Positions 1 to 6,687 of a stretch of 35,080 nt of DNA are shown one piece after another. Below the pieces are notes generated by a model. That model did no database searches and was not told the origin of the DNA. It saw only the letters and a program-made list of their open reading frames with translations. The stretch is from a virus. The stretch spans positions 1 to 35,080 of the IMG/VR virus record IMGVR_UViG_3300048589_000597; one strand, 5' to 3'. The position numbers were made by a program, and so were the translations under genes. Within the stretch, counting starts at the first letter, position 1; the number at the start of each line of letters is the position of its first letter.

Positions 1-44
1 GTTTTTTTATGCGCTTTCCCAAAACCTAGTTCGGAGCCCAACCC

Positions 45-446
45 ATGATCGAACTTTACACGTCCTGTTTTTCTCGCATCCGCACGCTGCCGCCCTCGAT
101 CGAGCCCGTATCGATTGCCCGCTGGCCAGCCCGCAACTTTCGCGGCAGACGCATCTACACCGTCGCGCCGCCGCCGCTGGCCATGAAAGCCAAAACGCAC
201 GAGGAGTACGATGCACTTTACTTTCCGATCTTCCATTCGCTCGACCCGCACGCATTCCTCACCGAGCTGACCGCGGGCCTGGCACCAGGATGCGAAGCGA
301 TCGCCATGCTCTGCTTCTGCGAGCCATTGGACTACTGCCATCGTCGCTACGTCGCCGAGTGGCTGGAGCAAAACATCGACGGCTTGATCATCCCGGAGTA
401 CGGCTTCGAGCGCGAGCAATGCGAGACATTCACCGAATGGACCTAG
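45..446 (+). CDS. DUF488-like protein
   Basis: This 133-residue protein has the hallmark C-terminal stretch of the DUF488 family, LCFCEPLDYCHRRYVAEWLE, with paired cysteines followed by a CHR motif. The family has no firmly established activity. The ATG is preceded by GGAG at a normal distance, which supports this start, and the length fits a small single-domain member. It lies upstream of a promoter-like site and the histone-like gene, so it probably ends an upstream operon. The upstream neighbour is outside the window. Family assignment is fairly secure; the role in the phage is unknown. Confidence 0.7.
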   Translation: MIELYTSCFSRIRTLPPSIEPVSIARWPARNFRGRRIYTVAPPPLAMKAKTHEEYDALYFPIFHSLDPHAFLTELTAGLAPGCEAIAMLCFCEPLDYCHRRYVAEWLEQNIDGLIIPEYGFEREQCETFTEWT

Positions 447-466
447 CGCGCACCTTGCGCAGATCG

Positions 467-496
467 TTGACGGATTTTCAAGTCCGCATCGATAAT
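467..496 (+). promoter_or_regulatory. Promoter-like site TTGACG-N18-GATAAT
   Basis: TTGACG (467-472) and GATAAT (491-496) are separated by 18 bases, about 40 bases upstream of the H1-like gene. The bases after the -35 box (GATTTTCAAG) resemble those at four other sites in the window, which supports a phage promoter family. This is read by eye and no transcript is known. Confidence 0.55.
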
Positions 497-536
497 CATC
501 GCCGTTGAATGCAGATACCAAGCTGCGAGTCAAGCA

Positions 537-893
537 ATGGCAAAGAAACGTCGTAAGAGCGAACCGAGCGTGGCTTACAAAGCCGGCCGCGCCGTTCGCA
601 AGGTCATTGACACTGTGAAAGGAGTCAACGTGGCGAAGAAGAAAGCGAAGCCGAAGGCCGCTCCCAAAAAGAAGCCGGCCGCACCGAAGAAGAAGGCCGC
701 CAAGAAAAAGGCAGCCGCACCGAAGAAGGCCGCGCCGAAGAAAAAGGCCGCGCCGAAGAAAAAGTCCGGCGGCAAGAAGTCCGGCGGCAAGGGTGGCCGC
801 ATGGCCAATCTCGTCAAGCGTCACGGCAAGCGAAAGCTGTCCTCGCTGATCAAGTCTGGCCGCATCAACGCCAAGACCGGCGCCGGGCAGTAA
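537..893 (+). CDS. Histone H1-like lysine/alanine/proline-rich protein
   Basis: This 118-residue, very basic protein has a central tail (about residues 35-85) built from KKAAPKKK-type repeats, followed by SGGKKSGGK repeats and a short basic C-terminus. The composition matches the C-terminal tail of eukaryotic histone H1 and of bacterial H1-like proteins such as chlamydial Hc1/Hc2, which bind and compact DNA. The tail is encoded partly by two perfect 18-base tandem repeats at 729-764. It has its own upstream promoter-like site and a strong terminator, so it is probably a separate and perhaps highly expressed unit. An internal GTG at 630 is a less likely start. DNA binding is inferred from composition; a packaging or nucleoid role is not shown. 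Confidence 0.75.
   Translation: MAKKRRKSEPSVAYKAGRAVRKVIDTVKGVNVAKKKAKPKAAPKKKPAAPKKKAAKKKAAAPKKAAPKKKAAPKKKSGGKKSGGKGGRMANLVKRHGKRKLSSLIKSGRINAKTGAGQ
729..764 (+). repeat. Two perfect 18-bp tandem repeats in the H1-like gene
   Basis: The 18-base unit encoding AAPKKK occurs twice without mismatch at 729-746 and 747-764, followed by two copies of a 12-base unit (TCCGGCGGCAAG) at 765 and 780. Such repeats allow the length of the basic tail to change by slippage. Confidence 0.85.
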
Positions 894-929
894 GCCTCTC
901 GCGTCCGTCTCTTCAACTCGACTGTTTCG

Positions 930-973
930 CCAGGATCGCATCTAACTCATGCGATCCTGGCTGCTCTTTTTTT
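930..973 (+). terminator. Rho-independent terminator
   Basis: A perfect 12-bp inverted repeat, CCAGGATCGCAT (930-941) and ATGCGATCCTGG (949-960), has a 7-base loop and is followed by a run of seven T at 967-973. It ends transcription of the H1-like gene just before the PP-loop gene. Confidence 0.93.
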
Positions 974-995
974 GTGCGCGTTCGGGGCTTCACCG

Positions 996-1715
996 ATGGC
1001 TGTCGTATTCGACCAGACCATTAAGCGTCTGGTCCGTCTCGCCAAAGAGCACGACTCGATCCTCGTCAGCTACTCCGGCGGCAAGGATTCGCTGTGCGTG
1101 ATGGACCTGTGCTGCTCTCTCTTCGCGCGCGTTGAAGCGTTTCACATGTTTTTCGTGCCGGGCCTGGCCCACGTCGAAGAACGCCTGGAGTACGCTCGCC
1201 AGCGATGGAAAATCGACATCCGCCAGTATCCGCACTGGGGCATGCTGCAATGCCTCAAGCACGGCACCTACCGCTTCCCGGACCCCGCGTTCGCCTCGAT
1301 GCCCGACCTGAATGTCCATGACATCGAGCGGCTGGCCCTCTCTGACGCCAAATGCTCGATCGTGGCCCATGGTGGCAAGATGTCCGATTCGCTCTGGCGT
1401 CGCCGGACGATGAAAGCGCTCTCGAAGTCTCACCAGGAACGCATCTATCCGATCGAGAAATGGAACAAGTGGCACGTTCTCGCCTATTTGCAATCCAAGA
1501 AAATCCCCGTCCCATCGTCGGACGGGGCAACTTCTGGCGGTCTGGGGTTGACGGTTTCGAGCGTACTGTGGCTATATGATTCCTTCCCGGAGGATTACGA
1601 GAAAATCCGGCTTGTCTATCCATTCGTTGAAGCAATTGTTAAGCGTCGTGATTGGTATGGAATTGGAACGCATGCAGCAGCAAAAGACCGTGCCCGTCCA
1701 GTACAGGCCGATTAA
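996..1715 (+). CDS. PP-loop ATPase, PAPS reductase-like
   Basis: The protein carries the PP-loop signature SGGKDS near residues 27-32, typical of the adenine nucleotide alpha-hydrolase fold used by phosphoadenylyl-sulfate reductases and related phage proteins. Such phage members are often found near DNA-modification genes (for example phosphorothioation or other sulfur chemistry), but no partner of that type is visible here. The ATG at 996 is preferred over upstream TTG/GTG codons, which fall in or beside the terminator T-run. The 3' end overlaps the next gene by 59 bases. The family call is good; the substrate is unknown. Confidence 0.72.
   Translation: MAVVFDQTIKRLVRLAKEHDSILVSYSGGKDSLCVMDLCCSLFARVEAFHMFFVPGLAHVEERLEYARQRWKIDIRQYPHWGMLQCLKHGTYRFPDPAFASMPDLNVHDIERLALSDAKCSIVAHGGKMSDSLWRRRTMKALSKSHQERIYPIEKWNKWHVLAYLQSKKIPVPSSDGATSGGLGLTVSSVLWLYDSFPEDYEKIRLVYPFVEAIVKRRDWYGIGTHAAAKDRARPVQAD
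1548..1580 (+). promoter_or_regulatory. Promoter-like site inside the PP-loop gene
   Basis: TTGACG (1548-1553) followed by GTTTCGAG matches the recurrent phage motif. Possible -10 boxes are CTATAT at 18-base spacing or TATGAT (1575-1580) at 21. It lies about 80 bases before the HNH gene, so it could give that gene its own transcript. The match may be partly coincidental because it lies in coding sequence. Confidence 0.4.
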
Positions 1716-2232
1716 GCGGTTCCCTGGCTATAGGGCAGGCGATGATGGCTCTGTTTGGAGCTGCCGGAAAGTCAGGGGCAAAAAAGGTGGTGGCTGCGAA
1801 TCTTATTTAAGTGATACGTGGCATCAGCTTCGTCCAATTAAAACATCAGGCGGGTACTACCGAGTCAGCCTGTGTCGCGATGGCAAGAAAATACTTTGTT
1901 TGGTTCATCGCCTTATTCTCGAAGCATTCGTTGGTCCGTGTCCGCCGGGTCAGGAGTGTCGTCATAAGGATGGCGATAAGTCCGACAATCGGTTAAGCGA
2001 AATCAAGTGGGGCACGCCAATGGAGAATTATCGAGATCGAATCAGGCATAACACTCAGACTCGACACAACAAGGGCGAACTAAACGGCAGCGCCATTCTG
2101 ACCACAGCTAAGGCGAGTGAGATTCGCCGCAAATATGCCGTTGGCGACATGAGTTACGCAATGCTCGGCCGTGAGTTTGGTGTCAGTGCTGCAACGATCG
2201 CCAACGTAATCAGAGGCAGAACATGGAACTAA
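1657..2232 (+). CDS. HNH homing endonuclease, NUMOD4-like
   Basis: This 191-residue protein begins with a NUMOD4-like segment (RPIKRFPGYRAGDDGSVWS), continues with an HNH_3-type core (LVHRLILEAFVG, then HKDGDKSDNRLSEIKWGTPMEN) and ends with a helix-turn-helix-like region (MLGREFGVSAATIANVIRG). That order is typical of freestanding phage homing endonucleases that cut an intron-less or gene-less allele and spread by repair. The start at 1657 gives an overlap with the preceding gene; an ATG at 1672 is an alternative. The stop overlaps the ParB-like gene by 10 bases. AT content is higher than in its neighbours, consistent with recent arrival. Confidence 0.8.
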   Translation: MELERMQQQKTVPVQYRPIKRFPGYRAGDDGSVWSCRKVRGKKGGGCESYLSDTWHQLRPIKTSGGYYRVSLCRDGKKILCLVHRLILEAFVGPCPPGQECRHKDGDKSDNRLSEIKWGTPMENYRDRIRHNTQTRHNKGELNGSAILTTAKASEIRRKYAVGDMSYAMLGREFGVSAATIANVIRGRTWN

Positions 2233-3365
2233 CTGACGAGACGAAGGCCAGGAAGCCCCGCAAGGCGAAGCAGCAGCCGCCTCAGCCGCCCAGTGAGGCC
2301 GGAGAGCCAGTCGTTGGCACCGGGGAGCCCGCAGAAGCCCCACAGCCATCACACGACGATCACACAGGCAGCCCACAGGCCGAGCCCGCAGAAGCCGCCG
2401 GCGACCCCTCTCCCTCTGAAACACCCTCTCCAGCCGCCGCGAAGTCCTCGCGCGCTAAAGACACTGCGCCCGCCGCGCTGACCGAGCTGGAGAAATTCAC
2501 GTTCGAGGTCAAGCACCGGCGCGATCTCAAGCCGCACCCGAAAAACCCGAAAACCATCACGTCCAAGGCCCGCAAGAAGCTCCAATCGACGATCAAGCGC
2601 GTCGGCCTGATCGAGCCGATCGTCTGGAACAAACGCAACGGCTATCTCGTCGGCGGCCACCAGCGTCTCTCGATCATGGATTCGCACCACAAGGGGACCA
2701 ACTACCGGCTGCACGTCGCCGTGGTCGACATGGACGAAAAAACTCACCTGGAAACCATGACCGCACTTTCCAACGCGCTCATGCAAGGCGAGTACGATCA
2801 AGACAAACTGAAATCTCTCTTCGCCGATGACAAGATCGGCATCGAGGAAGCGGGCTTTGACCTGGGCGAATACTACCGCCTCTTTGGCGACGAAGGATTC
2901 GAGGATCGCGCGCCTGACTTAGAGGACTTGGCCGAGAGAATCCGCGAGGCGACCGACCGCACCCAGAAGCAAGTCTCTTCCACCGGGGACCGCGACGATC
3001 CAGGCTTCTATGCCGTGCTCGTTTTCAAAGATCGCATTCAACGCGATGCCTTTGCCTGCGCGCTGGACCAAGGGACCGAGCAGGACCGCACGATCATCGA
3101 CGGCCGCGGCGTGTTCGATTCGCTCTGCGCCATGCGCGTCATCCAGGCCGACCCGAAAAAGGCCGAAGAGCAACCCTATTCATCGATCCCTTGCTGCGAT
3201 CGCTGCGGCGGCGCCCATGGTTACATTCCGATTCGCGAAATGACCGTGCCGACCGACACGCACAATTTCTGGGCTCTCTGCCCGGAAACGGGCGACCCGG
3301 TGTTCCTGTACTTTGACCCCGACGAAACAGAAGACGAAAACGATGGCGAAGACGAAGAAGAATAA
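2223..3365 (+). CDS. ParB-like nuclease-domain protein
   Basis: The first 80 residues are rich in proline, glutamate and serine and probably disordered. A ParB/sulfiredoxin-type domain follows (about 94-200), with the order expected for phage ParB-like proteins: LKPHPKNPK, then a helix ending VGLIEPIVW, then the GGHQR motif at 144-148. The C-terminal third holds a possible metal site (CCDRCGG). Many phage members act as DNA-binding or nuclease-like proteins, sometimes linked to methyltransferases. The gene overlaps the HNH gene upstream and the SET gene downstream, implying one operon. The domain is secure; the activity is not. Confidence 0.75.
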   Translation: MELTDETKARKPRKAKQQPPQPPSEAGEPVVGTGEPAEAPQPSHDDHTGSPQAEPAEAAGDPSPSETPSPAAAKSSRAKDTAPAALTELEKFTFEVKHRRDLKPHPKNPKTITSKARKKLQSTIKRVGLIEPIVWNKRNGYLVGGHQRLSIMDSHHKGTNYRLHVAVVDMDEKTHLETMTALSNALMQGEYDQDKLKSLFADDKIGIEEAGFDLGEYYRLFGDEGFEDRAPDLEDLAERIREATDRTQKQVSSTGDRDDPGFYAVLVFKDRIQRDAFACALDQGTEQDRTIIDGRGVFDSLCAMRVIQADPKKAEEQPYSSIPCCDRCGGAHGYIPIREMTVPTDTHNFWALCPETGDPVFLYFDPDETEDENDGEDEEE

Positions 3366-3867
3366 CCCCCGCGCGCGCTTCACCGACCCCGATGGCCGCG
3401 GCACGGACGACTATCTCTACTCGAATTTTGAAATCATCACCACGCCCAACGCTGGCCGTTCTGTGATCGCCCTGCGCGATTTTCTCCCGGACGAGCTGGT
3501 CATGCGAATCTACGGCCGGCTGATTCCAGACACCAAGCGATCGCCCTATGGCTCGCATTACTGCATGGAACTGGACGATCATCGCATGATCCTGGAGCCC
3601 TACATGCCGGGGGGCCTGGTCAACCACTCCTGCTCGCCGAACTGCATCCAGAACACCAATCCCAACATCCCACACTGTTGGGAGTTGCGCGCTCTGTGCT
3701 TCATCGCTACCGGGCAGGAATTGTGCTACGACTACGGCTGGCCGTTTCAAGGGGAGTTCCCGAAATGTCACTGTGGCTCGTATAACTGCCGGGGCTACAT
3801 TGTGTCCGAAGAGGACTTGCCGAAGTTGCTGGCCGCCAAGCGAAGGAAAAAGGCGAAGCGAAGATGA
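3343..3867 (+). CDS. SET-domain lysine methyltransferase
   Basis: This 174-residue protein has the defining SET motifs: NHSCSPNC at about 94-101 (SAM-binding pseudoknot), CYDYGW at 128-133 with the catalytic-type tyrosine, and a post-SET CxC...C cluster (CHCGSYNCRGY, 142-152) that binds zinc in known enzymes. It ends in a basic tail (KRRKKAKRR). SET enzymes transfer methyl groups from S-adenosylmethionine to protein lysines. The ATG at 3343 overlaps the ParB-like gene by 23 bases. The nearby H1-like protein is an attractive substrate, by analogy with the chlamydial SET protein and Hc1, but this is inference. The length resembles that of compact viral SET proteins. Confidence 0.88.
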   Translation: MAKTKKNNPRARFTDPDGRGTDDYLYSNFEIITTPNAGRSVIALRDFLPDELVMRIYGRLIPDTKRSPYGSHYCMELDDHRMILEPYMPGGLVNHSCSPNCIQNTNPNIPHCWELRALCFIATGQELCYDYGWPFQGEFPKCHCGSYNCRGYIVSEEDLPKLLAAKRRKKAKRR

Positions 3868-4040
3868 TCGACTTGCTTTTGCGGATCAACACAAGACTCG
3901 GTGTGTTTGATCTGAATTCCGATCGTGGTCGCTGTGGTTTTTTCTACGCACTAGGAATTGCAGTCGGTATCGCGGTTGGCACGTTCATCGTGTCGCCGTT
4001 TTTGATCTGCATGTTTATTTTGCAATCGAGGTCGCCGTGA
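3864..4040 (+). CDS. Small membrane protein
   Basis: This 58-residue protein starts at an ATG overlapping the SET stop codon and ends overlapping the next GTG start, so both borders look translationally coupled. Residues about 25-54 are strongly hydrophobic (FFYALGIAVGIAVGTFIV and onward), suggesting one or two membrane segments. No family is recognised and no function is proposed. Confidence 0.55.
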   Translation: MIDLLLRINTRLGVFDLNSDRGRCGFFYALGIAVGIAVGTFIVSPFLICMFILQSRSP

Positions 4041-4252
4041 AAAACTGGTGCGATCAATGTCGGAGCAGCGGCACCATGCCGGACCCATCGGCCCGCTGGT
4101 GGCAGTTCTGGCGTCGCGTGCCATGCAAGGTATGTGGTGGTGATGGAATCTCCAAGCCGCCTGGGTGGCCTGATCGCGAGGCAATGAAGTCACTCCGGCC
4201 GACTCCTTCGCCGCCGCCGCCGCCGATCAAGGTTTACCAGGGCAATGCGTGA
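4037..4252 (+). CDS. Small zinc-motif protein, DnaJ-like CxxC pairs
   Basis: This 71-residue protein starts with GTG overlapping the previous stop. It has two cysteine pairs, CDQC near residue 5 and CKVC followed by GGDG, resembling half of a DnaJ-type zinc-binding repeat. A proline-rich run (PTPSPPPPP) follows near the C-terminus. Its stop overlaps the next start. Zinc binding is likely; the partner is unknown. Confidence 0.6.
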   Translation: MKNWCDQCRSSGTMPDPSARWWQFWRRVPCKVCGGDGISKPPGWPDREAMKSLRPTPSPPPPPIKVYQGNA

Positions 4253-4782
4253 TGACCGAGCCGATCACCGACCCCCAGACTGGTCACAAGTATGTCACCA
4301 CGAAGGACGGGAAGGTACGCACCCCCAAGTCCACGGCGAAGGATGTCAACGAGCGGGTGGCTGCTTGCGCGGACATGCTGGCGAGGCACTTTCATAAGCA
4401 TCAGATCAAGGCGATGCTGAAGCAGAAATACGGCGTGGGTGGTCGTCAGGCCGAAACGTACATTTCTCGCGCGAGAGATTATTTGCTATCCCTCGCCGAC
4501 GAAGGCCCGCGTGAGCTTGTCGCCAACGTGCTCGCCTCGCTGCGAACCGTGATCCGGCAATCCGACTCTGGTATGGAAGTGATTGCCGCCAACGCCGAGA
4601 TTTGCAAGCTGTTCGGGCTCTACAAGCCAGTCAAGATCGCCCCGACCACGCCCGATGGAAGTCAACCGTACGCCCTCGCGGAGCGGGTGGCGCAATCACT
4701 CACAGATGAACAACTCCAATCGCTGTTCCTGTTGAAGCAACAGATCGACAAGGCGCAGCAGATTGAACACAAGCCGGAATGA
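4252..4782 (+). CDS. DNA-binding protein, possible small terminase subunit
   Basis: This 176-residue protein has an N-terminal helical region with a helix-turn-helix-like stretch (HQIKAMLKQKYGVGGRQAE) and a middle motif, AEICKLFGLYKPVKI, similar to the 'LxGLYxP' region of some phage small terminase subunits. Those proteins recognise the packaging site and recruit the large subunit. The large terminase gene lies 9 kb downstream, which is unusual but not excluded. ATG 4252 overlaps the previous stop; a GTG three bases upstream is possible. The alternative is a generic replication or regulatory DNA-binding protein. The small-terminase call is tentative. Confidence 0.4.
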   Translation: MTEPITDPQTGHKYVTTKDGKVRTPKSTAKDVNERVAACADMLARHFHKHQIKAMLKQKYGVGGRQAETYISRARDYLLSLADEGPRELVANVLASLRTVIRQSDSGMEVIAANAEICKLFGLYKPVKIAPTTPDGSQPYALAERVAQSLTDEQLQSLFLLKQQIDKAQQIEHKPE

Positions 4783-4979
4783 CTATGCGTTGTGCCAACT
4801 GCGGCGCCAGGTGCAGCCGCGACGAACTAAAGCAGTGCGATGATTGCCTCGAATTCATCTGCGAGGCATGCTGCGCGGAGTTTCCGCATCACGATCCGCC
4901 GCACAATCGCTGCGGGGATTGCTACGAGCGGCTGGGGCCAAGGGAGTTAAGCAAGCGCAAGCACAAGCAATGCCGCTAA
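4779..4979 (+). CDS. Cysteine-rich zinc-finger protein
   Basis: This 66-residue protein has cysteine/histidine spacing of a RING- or B-box-like finger: CANCGARC, CDDC, CEACC, then HHDPPHNRCGDC. It starts at an ATG overlapping the preceding stop. It ends head-to-head with the minus-strand gene, overlapping it by about four bases. Zinc binding is probable; function is unknown. Confidence 0.6.
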   Translation: MTMRCANCGARCSRDELKQCDDCLEFICEACCAEFPHHDPPHNRCGDCYERLGPRELSKRKHKQCR

Positions 4980-5284
4980 CGAGTCGCCTGCTCCGTGGAG
5001 TCGCTGACACCAGGCTTGAGCGATTTTCTCACGGACCTACCGATTGCCCTGGCCCACGGCGAATCAATCCGTTCGCCGGCAATTTGCCCGCACACCGAGC
5101 AGCGATAGGGCATCGTTGAATAGGCATTCAGCGCTGCGTGCAAAATCCAGAACGGCAGCCACAGTCCGCACATCAAGAGCGCCAGCCCTAGGTGTAGTAC
5201 GTGCGGAACTTCGTAGGTGTCGCGGGTGTGCAGCGACACCTGTTGACACCGATAGCAATAACTCTGCTTCTGTTGGTGTGCCAT
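4976..5284 (-). CDS. Zinc-ribbon membrane protein
   Basis: This is the only clear minus-strand gene. The 102-residue product starts at the ATG complementary to 5282-5284, behind a good GGAGG site. It has an N-terminal CxxC (CYRC), a hydrophobic segment of about 30 residues (LHLGLALLMCGLWLPFWIL) and a second CxxC (CSVC), the pattern of small zinc-ribbon membrane proteins in which two halves of a zinc knuckle flank a membrane helix. A perfect TATAAT lies about 38 bases upstream. It converges with the plus-strand gene ending at 4979. Isolation on the opposite strand suggests separate regulation. Function is unknown. Confidence 0.72.
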   Translation of the reverse strand: MAHQQKQSYCYRCQQVSLHTRDTYEVPHVLHLGLALLMCGLWLPFWILHAALNAYSTMPYRCSVCGQIAGERIDSPWARAIGRSVRKSLKPGVSDSTEQATR

Positions 5285-5322
5285 TTCGTTCCCCTCCATT
5301 AAGTGCCGGAGCCACTGCATCG

Positions 5323-5351
5323 ATTATACCTAACCCCGTTATCAGCAACGA
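5323..5351 (-). promoter_or_regulatory. Minus-strand promoter candidate
   Basis: On the minus strand a perfect TATAAT (5328-5323) is preceded at 17 bases by TCGTTG (5351-5346), a weak -35. It is well placed for the gene starting at 5284. The -35 is poor, so confidence is moderate. Confidence 0.45.
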
Positions 5352-5396
5352 TTAAAAAATCTTGTTGACAGTTTTGATAACAGTCGGCCATATTCT
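5338..5396 (+). promoter_or_regulatory. Rightward promoter and operator-like inverted repeat
   Basis: TTGACA (5365-5370) is followed by CATATT (5389-5394) at 18 bases or TATTCT at 20, upstream of the operon starting at 5492. An inverted repeat, GTTATC (5338-5343) and GATAAC (5376-5381), flanks the -35 box and lies between the two divergent promoters, so it could be an operator. The leader to 5492 is about 90 bases and GC-rich. Confidence 0.5.
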
Positions 5397-5491
5397 GCCC
5401 TCGCGACGGCGGCGACCAGCCGCGTTCGGGCGATCAAGGACAAAGCTTCCCGCCGCCGTCGCTTTCCTCCGCGTCCTAGGGGGCCAGTAAT

Positions 5492-5908
5492 ATGGTCGAT
5501 CTTCTCCTTGCTATCCGCCGCTACACGGCCTGGACCAACTCACCGAAGTACACTCGGCATGCCGCGATTTCCGGTAAATTCCGACAGGCCATTGGCGTTG
5601 AAATCGCCAAGCTCCAGAATCAGCCGTCGCTCTCAAAAGACCTGGCCGCCAAGCTCGCCGCGCTCCGCGAGCTGCTGCACGAATCGCTGACCGATGAGCC
5701 GGCGGCCGTCAAGCAGATCGCCGCGATCGCCGAGCAGTTCGTGCTCCAGTTGCCCGAATCGCTCCAGCGCAGGCTGGCCGAGCCGGAGCCGGAGCAATCC
5801 AATCTGCCCGCCGAGACTGGCGATTTCATTCCGACCGAGTTCAGCTCGCCGCCGGAAGCACGCAATCCCTATCCAGGGTCGCTGCCGCGCAGGAATCACG
5901 ATGGCTGA
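5492..5908 (+). CDS. Unrecognised helical protein
   Basis: This 138-residue protein is first in the rightward operon and has an AGGGGG ribosome-binding site. Residues 1-90 are predicted by eye to be mostly helical and rich in Ala, Leu and Glu, with heptad-like spacing; the C-terminal 45 residues are proline-rich. The stop overlaps the next gene by 8 bases. No family is recognised. Its position before nucleotide-metabolism genes suggests an early function. Confidence 0.6.
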   Translation: MVDLLLAIRRYTAWTNSPKYTRHAAISGKFRQAIGVEIAKLQNQPSLSKDLAAKLAALRELLHESLTDEPAAVKQIAAIAEQFVLQLPESLQRRLAEPEPEQSNLPAETGDFIPTEFSSPPEARNPYPGSLPRRNHDG

Positions 5909-6347
5909 CAGCAACATTCGCACGTTCATGGCCATTCCTGTTCGCGGGCCGTGCGGCGGCATCTATCACGGAGGGTTCGAGGAAATCATGGACGACCAAG
6001 CCGTCACGAAGTTCGACACCGGAGCCGTTCGCGGCAGCAGCCCCAAGGCTCGCCTCGATCTGATCAGCCCTGTCGGCCTGCGTCGCGTCGGCAATGCCTG
6101 TGCGGAAGGGGCCGTGAAGTACCCGCCGCACAACTGGAAAAAGGGCATGCCCGCCAGCGTGTTGATCAACCACGCGCTGGAGCATATCGCCAGCTATCTG
6201 GAAGGGAAGACGGAAGAGGACGATCTGGGTCATGCGATTTGGAACCTGATGACGCTGTGCCACTTCGAGGAAAAAATGCCGCACCTGATCGACATCCCGG
6301 AGCGGCCGGAGTACGAGCACTACCTGAAAGCACAGTCGACTCAATGA
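5901..6347 (+). CDS. dATP/dGTP diphosphohydrolase-like protein
   Basis: This 148-residue protein matches the phage dATP/dGTP diphosphohydrolase N-terminal family (formerly DUF5664). It has KFDTGAVRGSSP, then RLDLISPVGLRRVG, KYPPHNWKKGMP, and a helical metal-binding region with HALEHIASYLEGKTEEDDLG and HAIWNLMTLCH. In characterised relatives these remove pyrophosphate from purine dNTPs, shaping the pool for modified-base synthesis. The start ATG overlaps the previous gene; the stop overlaps the next start. Together with ThyX and a MazG-like enzyme it forms a dNTP-pool module. No PurZ is in the window. Confidence 0.75.
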   Translation: MADSNIRTFMAIPVRGPCGGIYHGGFEEIMDDQAVTKFDTGAVRGSSPKARLDLISPVGLRRVGNACAEGAVKYPPHNWKKGMPASVLINHALEHIASYLEGKTEEDDLGHAIWNLMTLCHFEEKMPHLIDIPERPEYEHYLKAQSTQ

Positions 6348-6643
6348 ACATCCTCATCGCCCTCATCGCCGTCGTCATCGGAATCCAGATCGGCCTGGCC
6401 ATTCAGCGAACAGGCTTCGCGCTGTTCTGCTCGCGCTGGTGGGTTTGCTTCGACGGCCGGAGCAAAGAAGTCTGGATCGATCGCACGAACTGGGCCTTGC
6501 CGCCGCTGGCGATCGTGCTCGACAAGTCGATGAAAGTCGGTGTCATCGGGCCATACGGCTCGGCCGACAAGGCGAACGAGCAGTGTGATCGCATCTATCG
6601 CAACCAAGTGAAGTTCGCCCGGCGGAAACAGGCGGCGGCCTGA
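6344..6643 (+). CDS. Small membrane-anchored protein
   Basis: This 99-residue protein has an N-terminal hydrophobic segment (about residues 2-20, MNILIALIAVVIGIQIGLAI) and a basic soluble C-terminus ending FARRKQAAA. The start overlaps the stop of the diphosphohydrolase gene. A Trp-rich middle (FCSRWWVCFDG) is notable. No family is recognised. Confidence 0.6.
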   Translation: MNILIALIAVVIGIQIGLAIQRTGFALFCSRWWVCFDGRSKEVWIDRTNWALPPLAIVLDKSMKVGVIGPYGSADKANEQCDRIYRNQVKFARRKQAAA

Positions 6644-6687
6644 CCCTTAACCCCTTTCCTCTTTCCTGAAACTCTAGGAGCACCCTC

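Noticed and set aside
290-508. Reading frame overlapping the DUF488-like gene
   Set aside because: It is in another frame of a well supported gene, with arginine-rich shadow composition.
972-995. Upstream TTG/GTG start for the PP-loop gene
   Set aside because: It lies within or just after the terminator T-run; ATG 996 fits the family start better.
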